From Myxococcales bacterium (GTDB lineage Bacteria; Myxococcota_A; Polyangia; Haliangiales; Haliangiaceae): 55,672 bases of DNA. The notes under the pieces are model-generated. The model was not told where the DNA came from, did not search any database, and worked only from the letters and a program-made list of their open reading frames with translations. Position numbers and translations under genes: made by a program. Shown piece by piece: positions 26,399 to 35,063 of the stretch (positions within the stretch are counted from its first letter, which is position 1; each line of letters opens with the position of its first letter). The DNA lies in assembly GCA_028287135.1 (NCBI GenBank), contig JAQBQE010000043.1, forward strand, positions 1-55,672. Direction: 5' to 3'.

Positions 26399-27676
26399 AT
26401 GGCGAGTGGGGACGAGAACGAGGGTCACGATGTCGACATGGCCCCCTCCGCTCGCCGTGCACTGATCGCCCTCGGCGTGGTCGTGGCGATATCGCTCGCG
26501 ATGATCGGCGGGACCCTCGTGATGGCGAAGCACACCACGGATCGTGCCCACGCGCTGACCGAGAGCTCGCTCCGTTCGGCGCAGCTCGTGGACGACCTGC
26601 GGCACGAGATTCATCACCTCGAGGGTGTGCCGCCGGACGCCCGGAGCTCGATCGAGCAGCGAATCGTTGCGGCCCTGGTCGCATACCGTCCGCTCGCCAC
26701 CGGCCCGGGCGAGGCGGCGGAGCTGTCGCGGCTCGAGCAGCAGCTCGATGCGTTTCTCCCTGCCGCGGCCACTGCCCCCGATCGCGCAGCGCGCCTGGAG
26801 CAGCTGGAAGGATCGCTGGAGCGACTGTCCGAGAGCAACCTGCGCGTCGCGCGATGGAAGGTGGCCCGGATCGATCGCGCACAGCGCGATGGTCTGGTGG
26901 CGCAGTTCCTCGCCACCCTGATCACGCTGATCTGCGTGGGGGTGGTCGCGACCGTCCTCAGCCGTGTCATGCGCCGGCAGCGGAGCCTGATCCGGAGCAA
27001 TCTGGAATCGCTCGAGGTCCGGAACCGCGAGCTCGCGGAGTTCGCGCGTCGTACCGCACACGATCTGCGCCAGCCGCTGAGCCCGATCCGGGGGTACGCC
27101 GATCTGCTGGCGGAGGGGGCGCTCGTCGACGTCAAGCATGCGGCATCGAAGATCCGCACGGCCTCGAACACGATGGCGGAGATCATCGAGAACCTGCTCG
27201 CGCTCTCCGTCACCGGCCACCTGCCCGCAGGCGTTGCGAGTGTGCCACCGCTCGTGCGCAGCATCCTCGACGACCTGCACACGGAGCTTGCCGACGCCGC
27301 GGTGCGAACCGAGATCGAGGACTGCAAGGTGGCTTGTGCCCCGAGCGTCCTCGGCCAGCTGCTGCACAACGTGCTGACGAACGCGAGCAAGTACCGGGAC
27401 CGAGGTCGTCCGCTCCAGGTCGAGATCACCGCACGAGTGCTGGGGCCCGAGATCGAGCTCAAGGTCGCCGACAACGGCATCGGGATGACACCGGAGGCGG
27501 TCGCCCATGCCTTCGATCCGGCGTACCGGGCGTCGACCGACGGAACGGTCGCGGGCCACGGGCTGGGTCTCGCGATCGTCAAGCGCGCCATCGACGCGAT
27601 CGGCGGCAGCTGCAGCCTCACGAGTCAGGCCGATCGCGGCAGCGAGATCGTGATGCGGCTGCCTGCGGCGAGCTGA
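26399..27676 (+). CDS. Membrane-bound sensor histidine kinase
   Basis: The protein is about 425 residues. It has two transmembrane helices (ALIALGVVVAISLAMIGG and FLATLITLICVGVVATVL) flanking a helical sensor region of about 130 residues. A HisKA domain follows with His221 (RRTAHDLRQPLSPIRG), then an HATPase domain with the N box (LLHNVLTNASKY), G1 (VADNGIGM) and G2 (GHGLGLAIVKRAI). The helical periplasmic sensor resembles four-helix chemoreceptor-type domains; no haem or GAF domain is present. No intact response regulator is adjacent, though a 19-residue receiver stub exists at 31076. TTG at 26366 is an alternative start. Confidence 0.9.
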   Translation: MASGDENEGHDVDMAPSARRALIALGVVVAISLAMIGGTLVMAKHTTDRAHALTESSLRSAQLVDDLRHEIHHLEGVPPDARSSIEQRIVAALVAYRPLATGPGEAAELSRLEQQLDAFLPAAATAPDRAARLEQLEGSLERLSESNLRVARWKVARIDRAQRDGLVAQFLATLITLICVGVVATVLSRVMRRQRSLIRSNLESLEVRNRELAEFARRTAHDLRQPLSPIRGYADLLAEGALVDVKHAASKIRTASNTMAEIIENLLALSVTGHLPAGVASVPPLVRSILDDLHTELADAAVRTEIEDCKVACAPSVLGQLLHNVLTNASKYRDRGRPLQVEITARVLGPEIELKVADNGIGMTPEAVAHAFDPAYRASTDGTVAGHGLGLAIVKRAIDAIGGSCSLTSQADRGSEIVMRLPAAS

Positions 27677-27793
27677 GTGGGTCAGCTGTGGCGTTCTGCG
27701 GCGCTGGTGCCGCGAATCTCCACACGCCCGTAACCGCGTGTTCTCGAGCTGGCCCTGGGCGGTCACGGCGCGGCCCATGCTGGTCGTCGGTCC

Positions 27794-28447
27794 ATGCGCG
27801 CATTCCCTGTGTTCCTCCTCCTTGCCACCATCCCGGTCGCTCACGCCGAACCTCTGCCGGCGACCTATGATCTCGGCGTCCGCGTCGGCGGTTATGGCTT
27901 CAAGCGCGAGGGCGACGACCGCGCGGGCCATGGCTGGACCGAATGCCGGATGAACGGCCTCGGAGCCTTCGCGAGCCGGAGCGTCCATGGCCCGCTGTTC
28001 GTGGAGGCCGGGCTCGACATGTACACGTCGGCAGACTTCCCGACCCCGCAACCGACGATGGACCTTCCGATCGACCGGATGAGCGGTCTCCTCAGTGTGG
28101 CCGGTGGCGCCCGGACGCAGGTGACGTCGTGGCTGCGCGGCTACGTGCAGGTCGGCGGCGGGGTCGAGCTCACGCGGGTCGCCGTGCCGTATGGGCAGGA
28201 CCGGATCATGCGCGAGACCAAGGTCATGCCCGAGGGCTTCGTCGGCGCAGGCGTCGAGCTGAAGCTCGGCCGTGGCACCTATCTCGGGGCGAGCTTTCGC
28301 ACGCTGATGATGGGCAACTTCAACTACGACCCGGCCGGTCTCGCCGAAGGCGACTGGGGCGTCGGTACGCCTGACTCGCGCGAGGTGTTCGATGCCTCGA
28401 TCGACTTCGCCGCGCAGGGACAGTTTCACGTTCGCCGCGATCTCTGA
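27794..28447 (+). CDS. Predicted outer-membrane beta-barrel protein
   Basis: The 217-residue protein has a clear Sec signal (MRAFPVFLLLATIPVAHAEP) and alternating amphipathic strands with Gly and aromatic residues (LFVEAGLDMYTSA; LLSVAGGARTQVTSWLRGYV; TYLGASFRTLMMGNF), as expected of an eight- to ten-strand barrel. I do not recognise a specific family. Its 3' end overlaps the convergent membrane-protein fragment by 22 bases. Confidence 0.65.
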   Translation: MRAFPVFLLLATIPVAHAEPLPATYDLGVRVGGYGFKREGDDRAGHGWTECRMNGLGAFASRSVHGPLFVEAGLDMYTSADFPTPQPTMDLPIDRMSGLLSVAGGARTQVTSWLRGYVQVGGGVELTRVAVPYGQDRIMRETKVMPEGFVGAGVELKLGRGTYLGASFRTLMMGNFNYDPAGLAEGDWGVGTPDSREVFDASIDFAAQGQFHVRRDL

Positions 28448-28788
28448 TCCAGCGCGCGCCGTAAACCACCGGCGCTCGGCGCCGAGGACAAGCACTCGCC
28501 GATGCTGCGGTGTTCTATGTCGTGCGGGCGCTGGGGTTTGGTCAACCCGAGCGCCACCGCGAACGGCACCGAGATCAGCAGGATCCCCAGCACCACCGCC
28601 GCCAGCAGTCGCAGGTGACCCTGGGCAAGGTCGTGGAGGACTCCGTCGAGCACGAATCCGATCGAGAACGGGAGGCCGGCGTCGTATCCGCTCACGATGG
28701 ACGCGATTGCAAGATGCGGTCGCACGGCGGCGCTCGAGCCTACGTTCCGAATCTGCCGGACGAGCTCGTCGGGGCGCAGTGATTGCAC
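28426..28788 (-). pseudogene. Truncated inner-membrane protein, paralogue of 30527-30925
   Basis: About 47 central residues match the intact protein at 30527-30925 closely: LPFSIGFVLDGVLHDLAQGH here against VPFSIAVVLDGILQYLSLGY there, then LLAAVVLGILLISVPFAV against AAAVVMGIVLIWVPFAV. By eye about 27 of 47 positions are identical. The first 55 or so residues of the intact copy are replaced by unrelated sequence, and the C-terminal 30 residues are also unlike. The GTG at 28788 is a possible start. It is divergent from the DUF3943 gene, as is the intact copy from its own DUF3943 remnant. Confidence 0.55.
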
Positions 28789-28822
28789 TCACGAGCCTCG
28801 AGGGGGTCCCTCGAGCAGCACG

Positions 28823-30313
28823 ATGCCGACCACGAAAGTCCGAGCCGTCGCTGCGGCCTTGGCGCTCGCGGTGGCGATGCTGCCCGCCGCACGCGCCGAC
28901 GACATCGAGACCGACCCGCTCGAGGACGAGGAGAAGGAGCCCGCACGGTTCGGCAGCGCGCTGCTCGAATCCGCGATCACGCTCGGCGTGATCGCCGGCT
29001 ACTACATCAACGGCGGTGGGTGGACCTCCGACAACAGCGACGCAGATCTGCACTGGGACTGGCCGAGCTGGAAGCGAAAGCTCTCGCTCGACGCGGTGCG
29101 CTTCGACACCAACGAGTACCACGTCAATGTCACGCGTCATGGCTTGATGGGGGTCGTCACCTATCAGATCGGACGCACCAACGGACTCGGCATCGTCGGG
29201 TCGACGGTGCTCTCGGCGATCGACGCGGTGGTCTGGGAGTTCGTCATCGAGTATCGCGAGTCCCCCTCGATCAACGACCTCATCCTCAACACGGTCCTCG
29301 GCTATCAGCTCGCGGAACCGCTGTGGCAGATCGGGCAACTGTGGCGGGGCGGCGTCCTCTCCGTCGGCGATCGGCTGAAGACCACGATGTTCTCCCCGTT
29401 CGACGGCCTTCACGATCTGGTGCGCCGTCCTCGCCACCACTGGTGGAGGCCGCGTGCGTGGCGATCCATGACCTTCGAGCTGGGCGGCTCGACGCGCTGG
29501 GATGATCGCTCCGATGCCCGGACCGAGCTCGTGCTCTCGGGCGACATCGATCTGGTTGGCGATCGCCGCTACGTGTCTCCGGGCGCCCAGGAGGGTCGGA
29601 TCGCGCCCGGGACATGGAGCCGGGTCCGCGGTCGATTGCGCTTCGGCGATAGCGGATCGGGCTTCGAGCGGTCCGCCACCGAGATCGAGTCACGGACTGC
29701 CCTCGCCGGGTACTACCAGCAGGATGCCCGAGGCAACGGCGTGTTCGCGGGCATCGGCGCCGGGTTCACGTATCACCGCGAGAACGTCAATGCCGGCAGG
29801 GATCACGTCACGCTCGCTCATCTCGCGGGCCTGCAGCTGCAACTCTCGCGTCGGACACCAGCCCTCGCCATGCGCTGGGATGTCGCTGCGTACGGCGACT
29901 TCGCGATGATCGATGCCCACCGGTACCGCGATGGAAATCCGTTCAGGAAGCCCCCGCCCTATCTGTCGAAGCTGCAAACGCAGGGCTACTACGACGGACT
30001 CGGCGTCACCGGAACCACCCGGTTGCGGGTCGATACGCGGCTGTGGAGCTTCGATGCCGAGCTCAGCGCACACCAGGTCTGGCAGATCGATGCCGGCGAG
30101 CGGATCGCCGTCTCCCTCCGGTCGGCGCCCGATCTCGGCGCGCATGGCGTCTCTGACTTCCGGCTGTACTGGCGCGCCCAGCTCGGGTTCCGGCCCGGTC
30201 GACTCGGAGCGTCGGTGATCGCGGAAGGCTCCGATCTTCGCGGCACCTGGGAGGGCTCACGCCGAGAGAGCACGTCCACCGCGATCGGGATCGCGCTCCA
30301 GGCGAGTTACTGA
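28823..30313 (+). CDS. DUF3943 domain outer-membrane-associated protein
   Basis: The 496-residue protein has a signal peptide (AVAAALALAVAMLPAARADD). The DUF3943 region spans about 30-160 and contains WDWPSWKRKLSLDAVRFDTN, the typical NEYHVNVTRHGLMG and WEFVIEYRESPSINDLILN. The C-terminal 300 residues are strand-rich with frequent aromatic residues and likely form a large beta barrel. The function of the family is unknown. A second, broken copy lies at 31132-31356. ATG 28823 is chosen because it starts the signal peptide directly. Confidence 0.8.
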   Translation: MPTTKVRAVAAALALAVAMLPAARADDIETDPLEDEEKEPARFGSALLESAITLGVIAGYYINGGGWTSDNSDADLHWDWPSWKRKLSLDAVRFDTNEYHVNVTRHGLMGVVTYQIGRTNGLGIVGSTVLSAIDAVVWEFVIEYRESPSINDLILNTVLGYQLAEPLWQIGQLWRGGVLSVGDRLKTTMFSPFDGLHDLVRRPRHHWWRPRAWRSMTFELGGSTRWDDRSDARTELVLSGDIDLVGDRRYVSPGAQEGRIAPGTWSRVRGRLRFGDSGSGFERSATEIESRTALAGYYQQDARGNGVFAGIGAGFTYHRENVNAGRDHVTLAHLAGLQLQLSRRTPALAMRWDVAAYGDFAMIDAHRYRDGNPFRKPPPYLSKLQTQGYYDGLGVTGTTRLRVDTRLWSFDAELSAHQVWQIDAGERIAVSLRSAPDLGAHGVSDFRLYWRAQLGFRPGRLGASVIAEGSDLRGTWEGSRRESTSTAIGIALQASY

Positions 30314-30444
30314 CTACGCGGAGCTCGTCGAGCGGCATGCATCGCGAGCTCGATCCAGCGCACATCGCGCAGGCGCTCGGCGCGGTGCACGATGTGGTCG
30401 AGGCGCTCGCGGTCGGCGAACTGACAACGGTAGAGCTGATCCAC
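30307..30444 (-). other. Possible coding remnant, about 45 aa
   Basis: Read from a GTG at 30444, this frame gives VDQLYRCQFADRERLDHIVH and ends ELAMHAARRAPRSQ. Third-position GC is high and the composition looks protein-like. The frame stays open upstream to about 30498. No family is recognised, and a plus-strand frame over the same bases is also open. It overlaps the DUF3943 stop by 7 bases. Most likely it is debris from the duplicated module. Confidence 0.2.
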
Positions 30445-30526
30445 GGCGTCTCGAACGGGCTCGCCGCGAGCGAGAACCGAGAGGGCTCTTCGAGATCACC
30501 TGAAGGCTCCGACATGATGAGGGCTT

Positions 30527-30925
30527 CTACGTCGTGGGCACGGCGGGATGCGAGTGGCTGTAGATCCGATTGGTCAGTGCGCGTGACACCGCGAACGGGA
30601 CCCAGATCAGCACGATGCCCATGACGACCGCGGCGGCCGGGCGCACGTAGCCGAGCGAGAGATACTGAAGAATTCCGTCGAGCACGACCGCGATCGAGAA
30701 CGGGACGATGACGTCCATCGCCGCTTGCCTGGCTAGCTCGACGCGGTTCTTGTCCGTCCTGAACAACCGCAGCAGGAACGGACCCTTGTGTTCCTTCGCA
30801 TCTGCGATGCCGAAGCGGATACCGAGCATGATCGCGACCAGCGGCTGCAGGACCAGGCGGAGCTGCCCGCGGCCACTCGCCACATCTGCGATTCCCTCCC
30901 AGAACCCGAGCTCCTGTCCGGTCAT
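30527..30925 (-). CDS. Small inner-membrane protein, intact paralogue
   Basis: The 132-residue protein has an amphipathic N-terminus (MTGQELGFWEGIADVASGRG) and a first hydrophobic stretch (LVLQPLVAIMLGIRFGIADA). A basic loop (RLFRTDKNRVELARQ) and two further helices follow (VPFSIAVVLDGILQYLSLGY, AAAVVMGIVLIWVPFAV). An aggag lies 8 bases upstream of the ATG. I do not recognise the family. It is paired divergently with a DUF3943 remnant, as its truncated copy is with an intact DUF3943 gene, which suggests the two proteins belong together. Confidence 0.65.
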   Translation of the reverse strand: MTGQELGFWEGIADVASGRGQLRLVLQPLVAIMLGIRFGIADAKEHKGPFLLRLFRTDKNRVELARQAAMDVIVPFSIAVVLDGILQYLSLGYVRPAAAVVMGIVLIWVPFAVSRALTNRIYSHSHPAVPTT

Positions 30926-31075
30926 GATCGAATCTCCTCGTGCGCCCGCCACGTAGCGTGGCTGCTGATACGTACGTGCAAGACCCGATCGCATCAGCGC
31001 GCGCACCTCCGCTCTCCCAGCGAGGCGCAGTGCTTGCAGCCTTCAGCCACGAGCGCTTTCTCGCCCGGAGTACGA

Positions 31076-31135
31076 ATGCCCACCACGATCCTTCACGTCG
31101 AAGACGATCCGGATCTCGCGGGTATCCAGCCGTGA
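31076..31135 (+). pseudogene. Response-regulator receiver stub, 19 aa
   Basis: The ATG at 31076 opens MPTTILHVEDDPDLAGIQP and then stops. The first 17 residues are a standard receiver-domain start: a hydrophobic strand followed by the acidic E-D-D cluster that binds Mg2+. The remaining 100 or more residues of the domain are absent. It lies where the second DUF3943 copy begins, so a deletion probably removed the rest. The nearby orphan histidine kinase (26399-27676) could once have been its partner. Confidence 0.45.
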
Positions 31136-31356
31136 GCGCGCGCTCGGTCGCCGCCGCTGCTTCTGCGTTGCTGTTCTGGATGCTGTCGAGCGTAGATGCC
31201 GACGACACGGACGATCGGTTCGGACGGACGAACGGCTTTGCCACGCTCGGCTCGCCCGTCTTCGTCGTGATCGATCCGGTGGTGTGGGAGTACTTCCTCG
31301 AGTATCGCGCAGCCCCGTCCCTCGACGACATCATCATCCATGCGGACGAGGGTCAG
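31132..31356 (+). pseudogene. DUF3943 remnant (second copy)
   Basis: From a GTG at 31132 the frame gives a signal-like stretch (SARSVAAAASALLFWMLSSV) ending DADDTDD. It then gives GRTNGFATLGSPVFVVIDPV and WEYFLEYRAAPSLDDIIIH, which align with GRTNGLGIVGSTVLSAIDAV and WEFVIEYRESPSINDLILN of the intact gene at 28823. About 80 residues between the signal and this segment, and everything after it, are missing. The recognisable similarity ends near 31345, just before the tail of the sulfatase fragment. Confidence 0.6.
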
Positions 31357-31371
31357 GCATTGTCACGCCGA

Positions 31372-32765
31372 TCACTGCATCCCCATCGCCACGGTGAGCC
31401 GATCCGCGGCCTTGATCATGTGCTCCGCATCGTCGGCCCGGTCACCGACATCGATCTCGACCCACTTCACCTTTCCGTTGAAGCGCCGGCGCTCGTAGTC
31501 CTTCGTGACCGGCGACCCTGTCTCGTGTCCGATGTCGAGTGTCTCGTCGGCCGAGAAGATGAAGGGCTCGGTCTGATCGACGCGACCACTGCCGATGGGC
31601 TTACCGTCGAGGTAGAGCGTGACGGTTCCACCCTTTCCGATGCCACCGCCGTCGTACTTGAACTCCATCCGTAGCTGGTGTTGCCCGCTCGGAAGCTTGT
31701 CGGTGCTCTCGATGTAGTACTGCGCGTGACCGTAGAAGTTGTAGCAGTACTTCGCCTTGCCCTCCCTGGCGTACAGGCTCCAGCCTCCGGTGATTCCGCC
31801 CTGGGCGATGATCACGCCATCAGCGTCGTCGCCATCGGCCACCACGATCTCAGCGCTGACCGCGTGTGACTTGTTCTTCAAGCTGATCACGGAGCTCTCG
31901 GTTAGCCGGCCCATGCCGCCGAACAGGAGCTGTCGCGTGCCACGAACGAGCTGCGGCCGACCCGCGAGGTCGGGATTCGTGCGCTCGACCACGCGGTCGT
32001 CGATCGGCAGCACGTTGTACTGCGCGGCCTCGATCAGCCACAGTCGCTGGAGCTCGGCAAGCTTGTCGGGGTATTGCTGCGCGACGTCGTTCGCCTGCGT
32101 CCAGTCCTTCGTCGTGTCGTAGAGCTCCCAGCGATCCTCGTCGAACGGCTTCGTCGTGACGACCTGGATCCAGGGTGTGCTGTGTCGGGTCACGGCCGTC
32201 CACCCGTTGTGATAGATGCCGCGGTTGCCGAACATCTCGAAGTACTGGGTCACGTGGCGTTCCGCGGCCTTCTCGTCGGCGAACGTGTACAGCATGCTGA
32301 CGCCCTCGTAGGGCCGCTGCGCCACCCCGTTGACCTCCACCGGCTCGGGAACCCCGGCGGCCTCGAGCACCGTCGGCGCGATGTCCACGACGTGGCAGAA
32401 CTGGTGACGCAACTCGCCCTTCGCCGCGACCCGCTTCGGCCAGTGCACGATCGTGCCGTTTCGCGTGCCTCCGAAGTGCGAGGCGATCTGCTTGGTCCAC
32501 TGGTAGGGCGTGTCCATCGCGTGCGCCCACGGCACCGCGTAGTGGTTGTACGACTCGGTGCCGCCGAACTGATCGAGGTGGTCGCGCAAGAACTCGGGCG
32601 TCTCGAGGTGTGCAAATCCCGTGAGCGTCACCATCTCGTTGAACGTTCCCTGGAGCGATCCTTCCGCCGATGCGCCGTTGTCGCCGATGATCACGTAGAC
32701 GAGCATGTCGTCGAGGATCTGCAGATCCTTGAGTGCGTCGAGCACGCGACCGATGTCGTGGCCCC
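31372..32765 (-). pseudogene. Arylsulfatase C-terminal part, catalytic N-terminus deleted
   Basis: The frame carries about 464 residues of a type I arylsulfatase. It starts at HDIGRVLDALKDLQILDDML and then reaches VIIGDNGASAEGSLQGTFNE, in which the Asp-Asn pair binds the active-site metal. Next comes GTIVHWPKRVAAKG with a conserved Lys, and last a C-terminal beta-sandwich domain (HQLRMEFKYDGGGIGKGGTV). The N-terminal part with the C-x-P-x-R site that becomes formylglycine, the other metal Asp residues and the catalytic His is gone, so activity is impossible. At about 32757-32765 the sequence switches to an unrelated beta-barrel gene. An ATG at 32817 in this frame lies inside the other gene's sequence. 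Confidence 0.7.
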
Positions 32766-33157
32766 GAGGTCGACGCCGTAGGCTTCGGTCGCCCCACCAC
32801 GAAGGCCGAGAACGCATCCCGTGGGACGAGGCTACTGGCCGTCAGGCGCGCCGACAGCCCGAACCCTGGGGTGACCGCAAAGGCACCTGCGAAGCTCTGC
32901 GCCACCGCGATGAACCTGCTGTCGTCCGGGTCACGCTGGAGTGCCCTCGCGACGCGATCCTCGATGCTGATGGTCGAGATCCCGAACGAGCTCGTGCTCG
33001 AGATTTCGTCGTGGATGAATCCCCACGGGACAAGCAACGAGGGAACAAAGCGATGACCGGCGATGAACCGCTGTGCTCCAGCGTCGTCATCGGCGTGCGC
33101 GGTGGTCCCGACCGTGATCACAGCGACGAGCATCGATCCGAACAAGTGTCTCCGCAT
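32757..33157 (-). pseudogene. Outer-membrane beta-barrel protein, N-terminal fragment with frameshift
   Basis: ATG 33157 (MRRHLFGSMLVAVITVGTTA) opens a signal peptide, and a ggagg sits 7 bases upstream. A barrel-like region follows (FIAGHRFVPSLLVPWGFIHD; FIAVAQSFAGAFAVTPGFGL). After AFSAFVVG, at the four-G run (32792-32795), the frame is lost; adding one G gives ATEAYGVDLGAT, a natural next strand. Then the sequence passes into the sulfatase tail. About 135 residues remain. I do not recognise the exact family. Confidence 0.5.
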
Positions 33158-33213
33158 CGAGTCCTCCATGTGCCCCCAGCGGACTGCAGGCGGGATGCCC
33201 GTGCACGCGCGGA

Positions 33214-33792
33214 TCAAGGACGAAGCTTGCGCGCGAGCGTCTGCGTGGTCGCCGCGACGGCAAGTCCGTAGCCGAGATGGGAGACCAGCGAGCTCGTGTG
33301 GGCCCGAATCGGATAACTCGTGGGCGCGTCCTGCAGACCGGCGAGCGACATCCCGATCTCGTCGACGAGCGCCCACACCGCGATGGCCAGCGTGAGCCCA
33401 CCCCGCGCGTCGAGGTCCTTGCACGTGTCACGAACGACCGCGTAGAGCACCGCCGTGCCCACGCCGAAGCCCCAGTGCACGCCCGTACCGAGGAGCCGCA
33501 GCGTCCGCTCGCTCGGCGGATGTCCAGCGACCTTCGTGTAGAGGACGCGGGCGAGGGCCACGTTGGAGTACTCGCCCGGCACGTGATGCTCGCCGACGAG
33601 CGACCACGACCGCTTCGAACGGTGGTCGGTCCTGCGAGGCTTGATCAGCCGATTCCACGCCTCGGCGACCACGCGCTTGGCAACCAGACCTGCCACACCA
33701 CCCACGGTACCGAGGAGGGCCAGCTCGAGGCGACGTTGCATGGCCAGCGATCGTGCAACGGCCAGGCCCAGCGCACCGGACGGCGCGGGCAT
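33214..33792 (-). CDS. Predicted inner-membrane protein, possibly DUF1440/YagU-like
   Basis: The 192-residue protein has an N-terminal helix (ELALLGTVGGVAGLVAKRVV), a basic cytoplasmic loop (KPRRTDHRSKRSW) and three more hydrophobic segments (GVHWGFGVGTAVLYAVVRDT; LTLAIAVWALVDEIGMSLAG; SLVSHLGYGLAVAATTQTLA). This spacing resembles DUF1440 (YagU) proteins, but the match is by layout only. ATG 33741 is an alternative start. It is divergent from the formylglycine-generating enzyme gene. Confidence 0.6.
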   Translation of the reverse strand: MPAPSGALGLAVARSLAMQRRLELALLGTVGGVAGLVAKRVVAEAWNRLIKPRRTDHRSKRSWSLVGEHHVPGEYSNVALARVLYTKVAGHPPSERTLRLLGTGVHWGFGVGTAVLYAVVRDTCKDLDARGGLTLAIAVWALVDEIGMSLAGLQDAPTSYPIRAHTSSLVSHLGYGLAVAATTQTLARKLRP

Positions 33793-33830
33793 ACGTGCTC
33801 GTGATGGCGCGGACCTTGTAACGACCTCTC

Positions 33831-34778
33831 GTGATGAAGGAGACCCGCGTCGTAGCAACACCGATGGAGGCCATGGTCCGGATCCCGGAGAGCGAGTTTC
33901 TGATGGGCTCGGACCACCACTACCCGGAGGAAGCCCCCGCACATCGCGTGAGCGTGCGCGCGTTCCGGATCGATCCGTACGCGGTCACCAACGCGCAGTT
34001 CGCGCAGTTCGTCGAGGAGACCGGTCACGTCACGTTCGTGGAGCTTCCCGTCCGCGCGGAGGACTATCCGGGTGCCCTGCCCGACATGCTCGACGCCGGG
34101 TCCGTGGTGTTCCGCTCACCCTCCGTTCCGGTCGACATGCGCAACCCGTACGGCTGGTGGGCCTATGTGAAGGGCGCCTGCTGGCGCCACCCGTACGGGC
34201 CCGGCAGCTCGCTCGAGGGGCTGTGGGACCATCCGGTCGTGCACGTCGCCTATGCCGACGCCGCGGCCTACGCGGGATGGGCCGGCAAGCAGCTGCCGAG
34301 CGAAGCCGAGTGGGAGCTCGCAGCGCGCGGCGGTCTCGACGGTGCCGACTACGCGTGGGGCGACGAGCAGACACCCGGCGGCGCGTACCTCGCCAACTGG
34401 TGGCAAGGCGGGTTCCCTCACGAGAACTCGGTCCTCGACGGGCACGAACGCACGGCGCCGGTCGGCTCGTATCCGCCGAATGGCTACGGGCTGTACGACA
34501 TGATCGGCAACGTGTGGGAATGGACGAGCGACTGGTACGAGGCGCAACGTCCGGTTCGCGGCTGCTGTGCCGTGCATGATCCACGCGGCGGCACGCTCGA
34601 GAACAGCATCGATCCGCGGATGCCGAACATCCCGATTCCGCGTCGCGTGATGAAGGGTGGCTCGTTCCTGTGCGCGGCGAGCTACTGCCACCGCTACCGG
34701 CCTGCCGCGCGGATGCCGCAGCCGATCGACACGGCCACATGTCACCTCGGGTTTCGCTGCGTCGTCCGCGATGACTAG
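33831..34778 (+). CDS. Formylglycine-generating enzyme family (SUMF1) protein
   Basis: The 315-residue protein covers the whole FGE-sulfatase fold. It opens VRIPESEFLMGSDHHYPEEA and has LPSEAEWELAARGG, MIGNVWEWTSDWYEA and the active-site segment GGSFLCAASYCHRYRPAARM. Cys281 and Cys286 are spaced as the two copper-binding catalytic Cys of human FGE (336 and 341). It should therefore be an active enzyme converting a sulfatase Cys to formylglycine, not just a fold relative. There is no signal peptide. The only sulfatase in the window is truncated. Confidence 0.92.
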   Translation: MMKETRVVATPMEAMVRIPESEFLMGSDHHYPEEAPAHRVSVRAFRIDPYAVTNAQFAQFVEETGHVTFVELPVRAEDYPGALPDMLDAGSVVFRSPSVPVDMRNPYGWWAYVKGACWRHPYGPGSSLEGLWDHPVVHVAYADAAAYAGWAGKQLPSEAEWELAARGGLDGADYAWGDEQTPGGAYLANWWQGGFPHENSVLDGHERTAPVGSYPPNGYGLYDMIGNVWEWTSDWYEAQRPVRGCCAVHDPRGGTLENSIDPRMPNIPIPRRVMKGGSFLCAASYCHRYRPAARMPQPIDTATCHLGFRCVVRDD

Positions 34779-35063
34779 CGACGTGGTGTGCGCCGAGCTT
34801 CTGTGCGCCGGTGCCCCTTCGCCGTCATCGCGCTCCGCGGCGCGCAGGCGGCGCCTTGACATCGCAGGAGGGGGAGCCATCCTTGCATTCGTGGTGCGTC
34901 TCCTCCTGTCCATCGAGTGCCGCAACGCGCTGTCCTGCGCGTCGCGGCCGAACGGCGACGTACCGCTACTGGGCTGAGCGACTCACGCAGCCCGCTTCAC
35001 CAGCCGGGCGCCCTCGATCGAGCGAAGCCCGGCTCCAGCTGCCCGCAAGGGCCGGAGTCTGTC
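34779..35063. other. Intergenic region without a convincing gene
   Basis: About 285 bp separate two plus-strand genes. It holds a ttgaca hexamer at 34856-34861 with no good -10 partner, and a possible imperfect hairpin (gcaggagg near 34863 pairing with cctcctgt near 34905). No RNA family was recognised. Confidence 0.3.

Noticed and set aside
26324..29440. 1038-codon minus-strand open frame
   Set aside because: It crosses the histidine kinase, the barrel gene and part of DUF3943 without any recognisable domain, so it is a shadow frame.
34856..34861. TTGACA hexamer as a promoter for rnk
   Set aside because: No acceptable -10 element at the right distance could be found.
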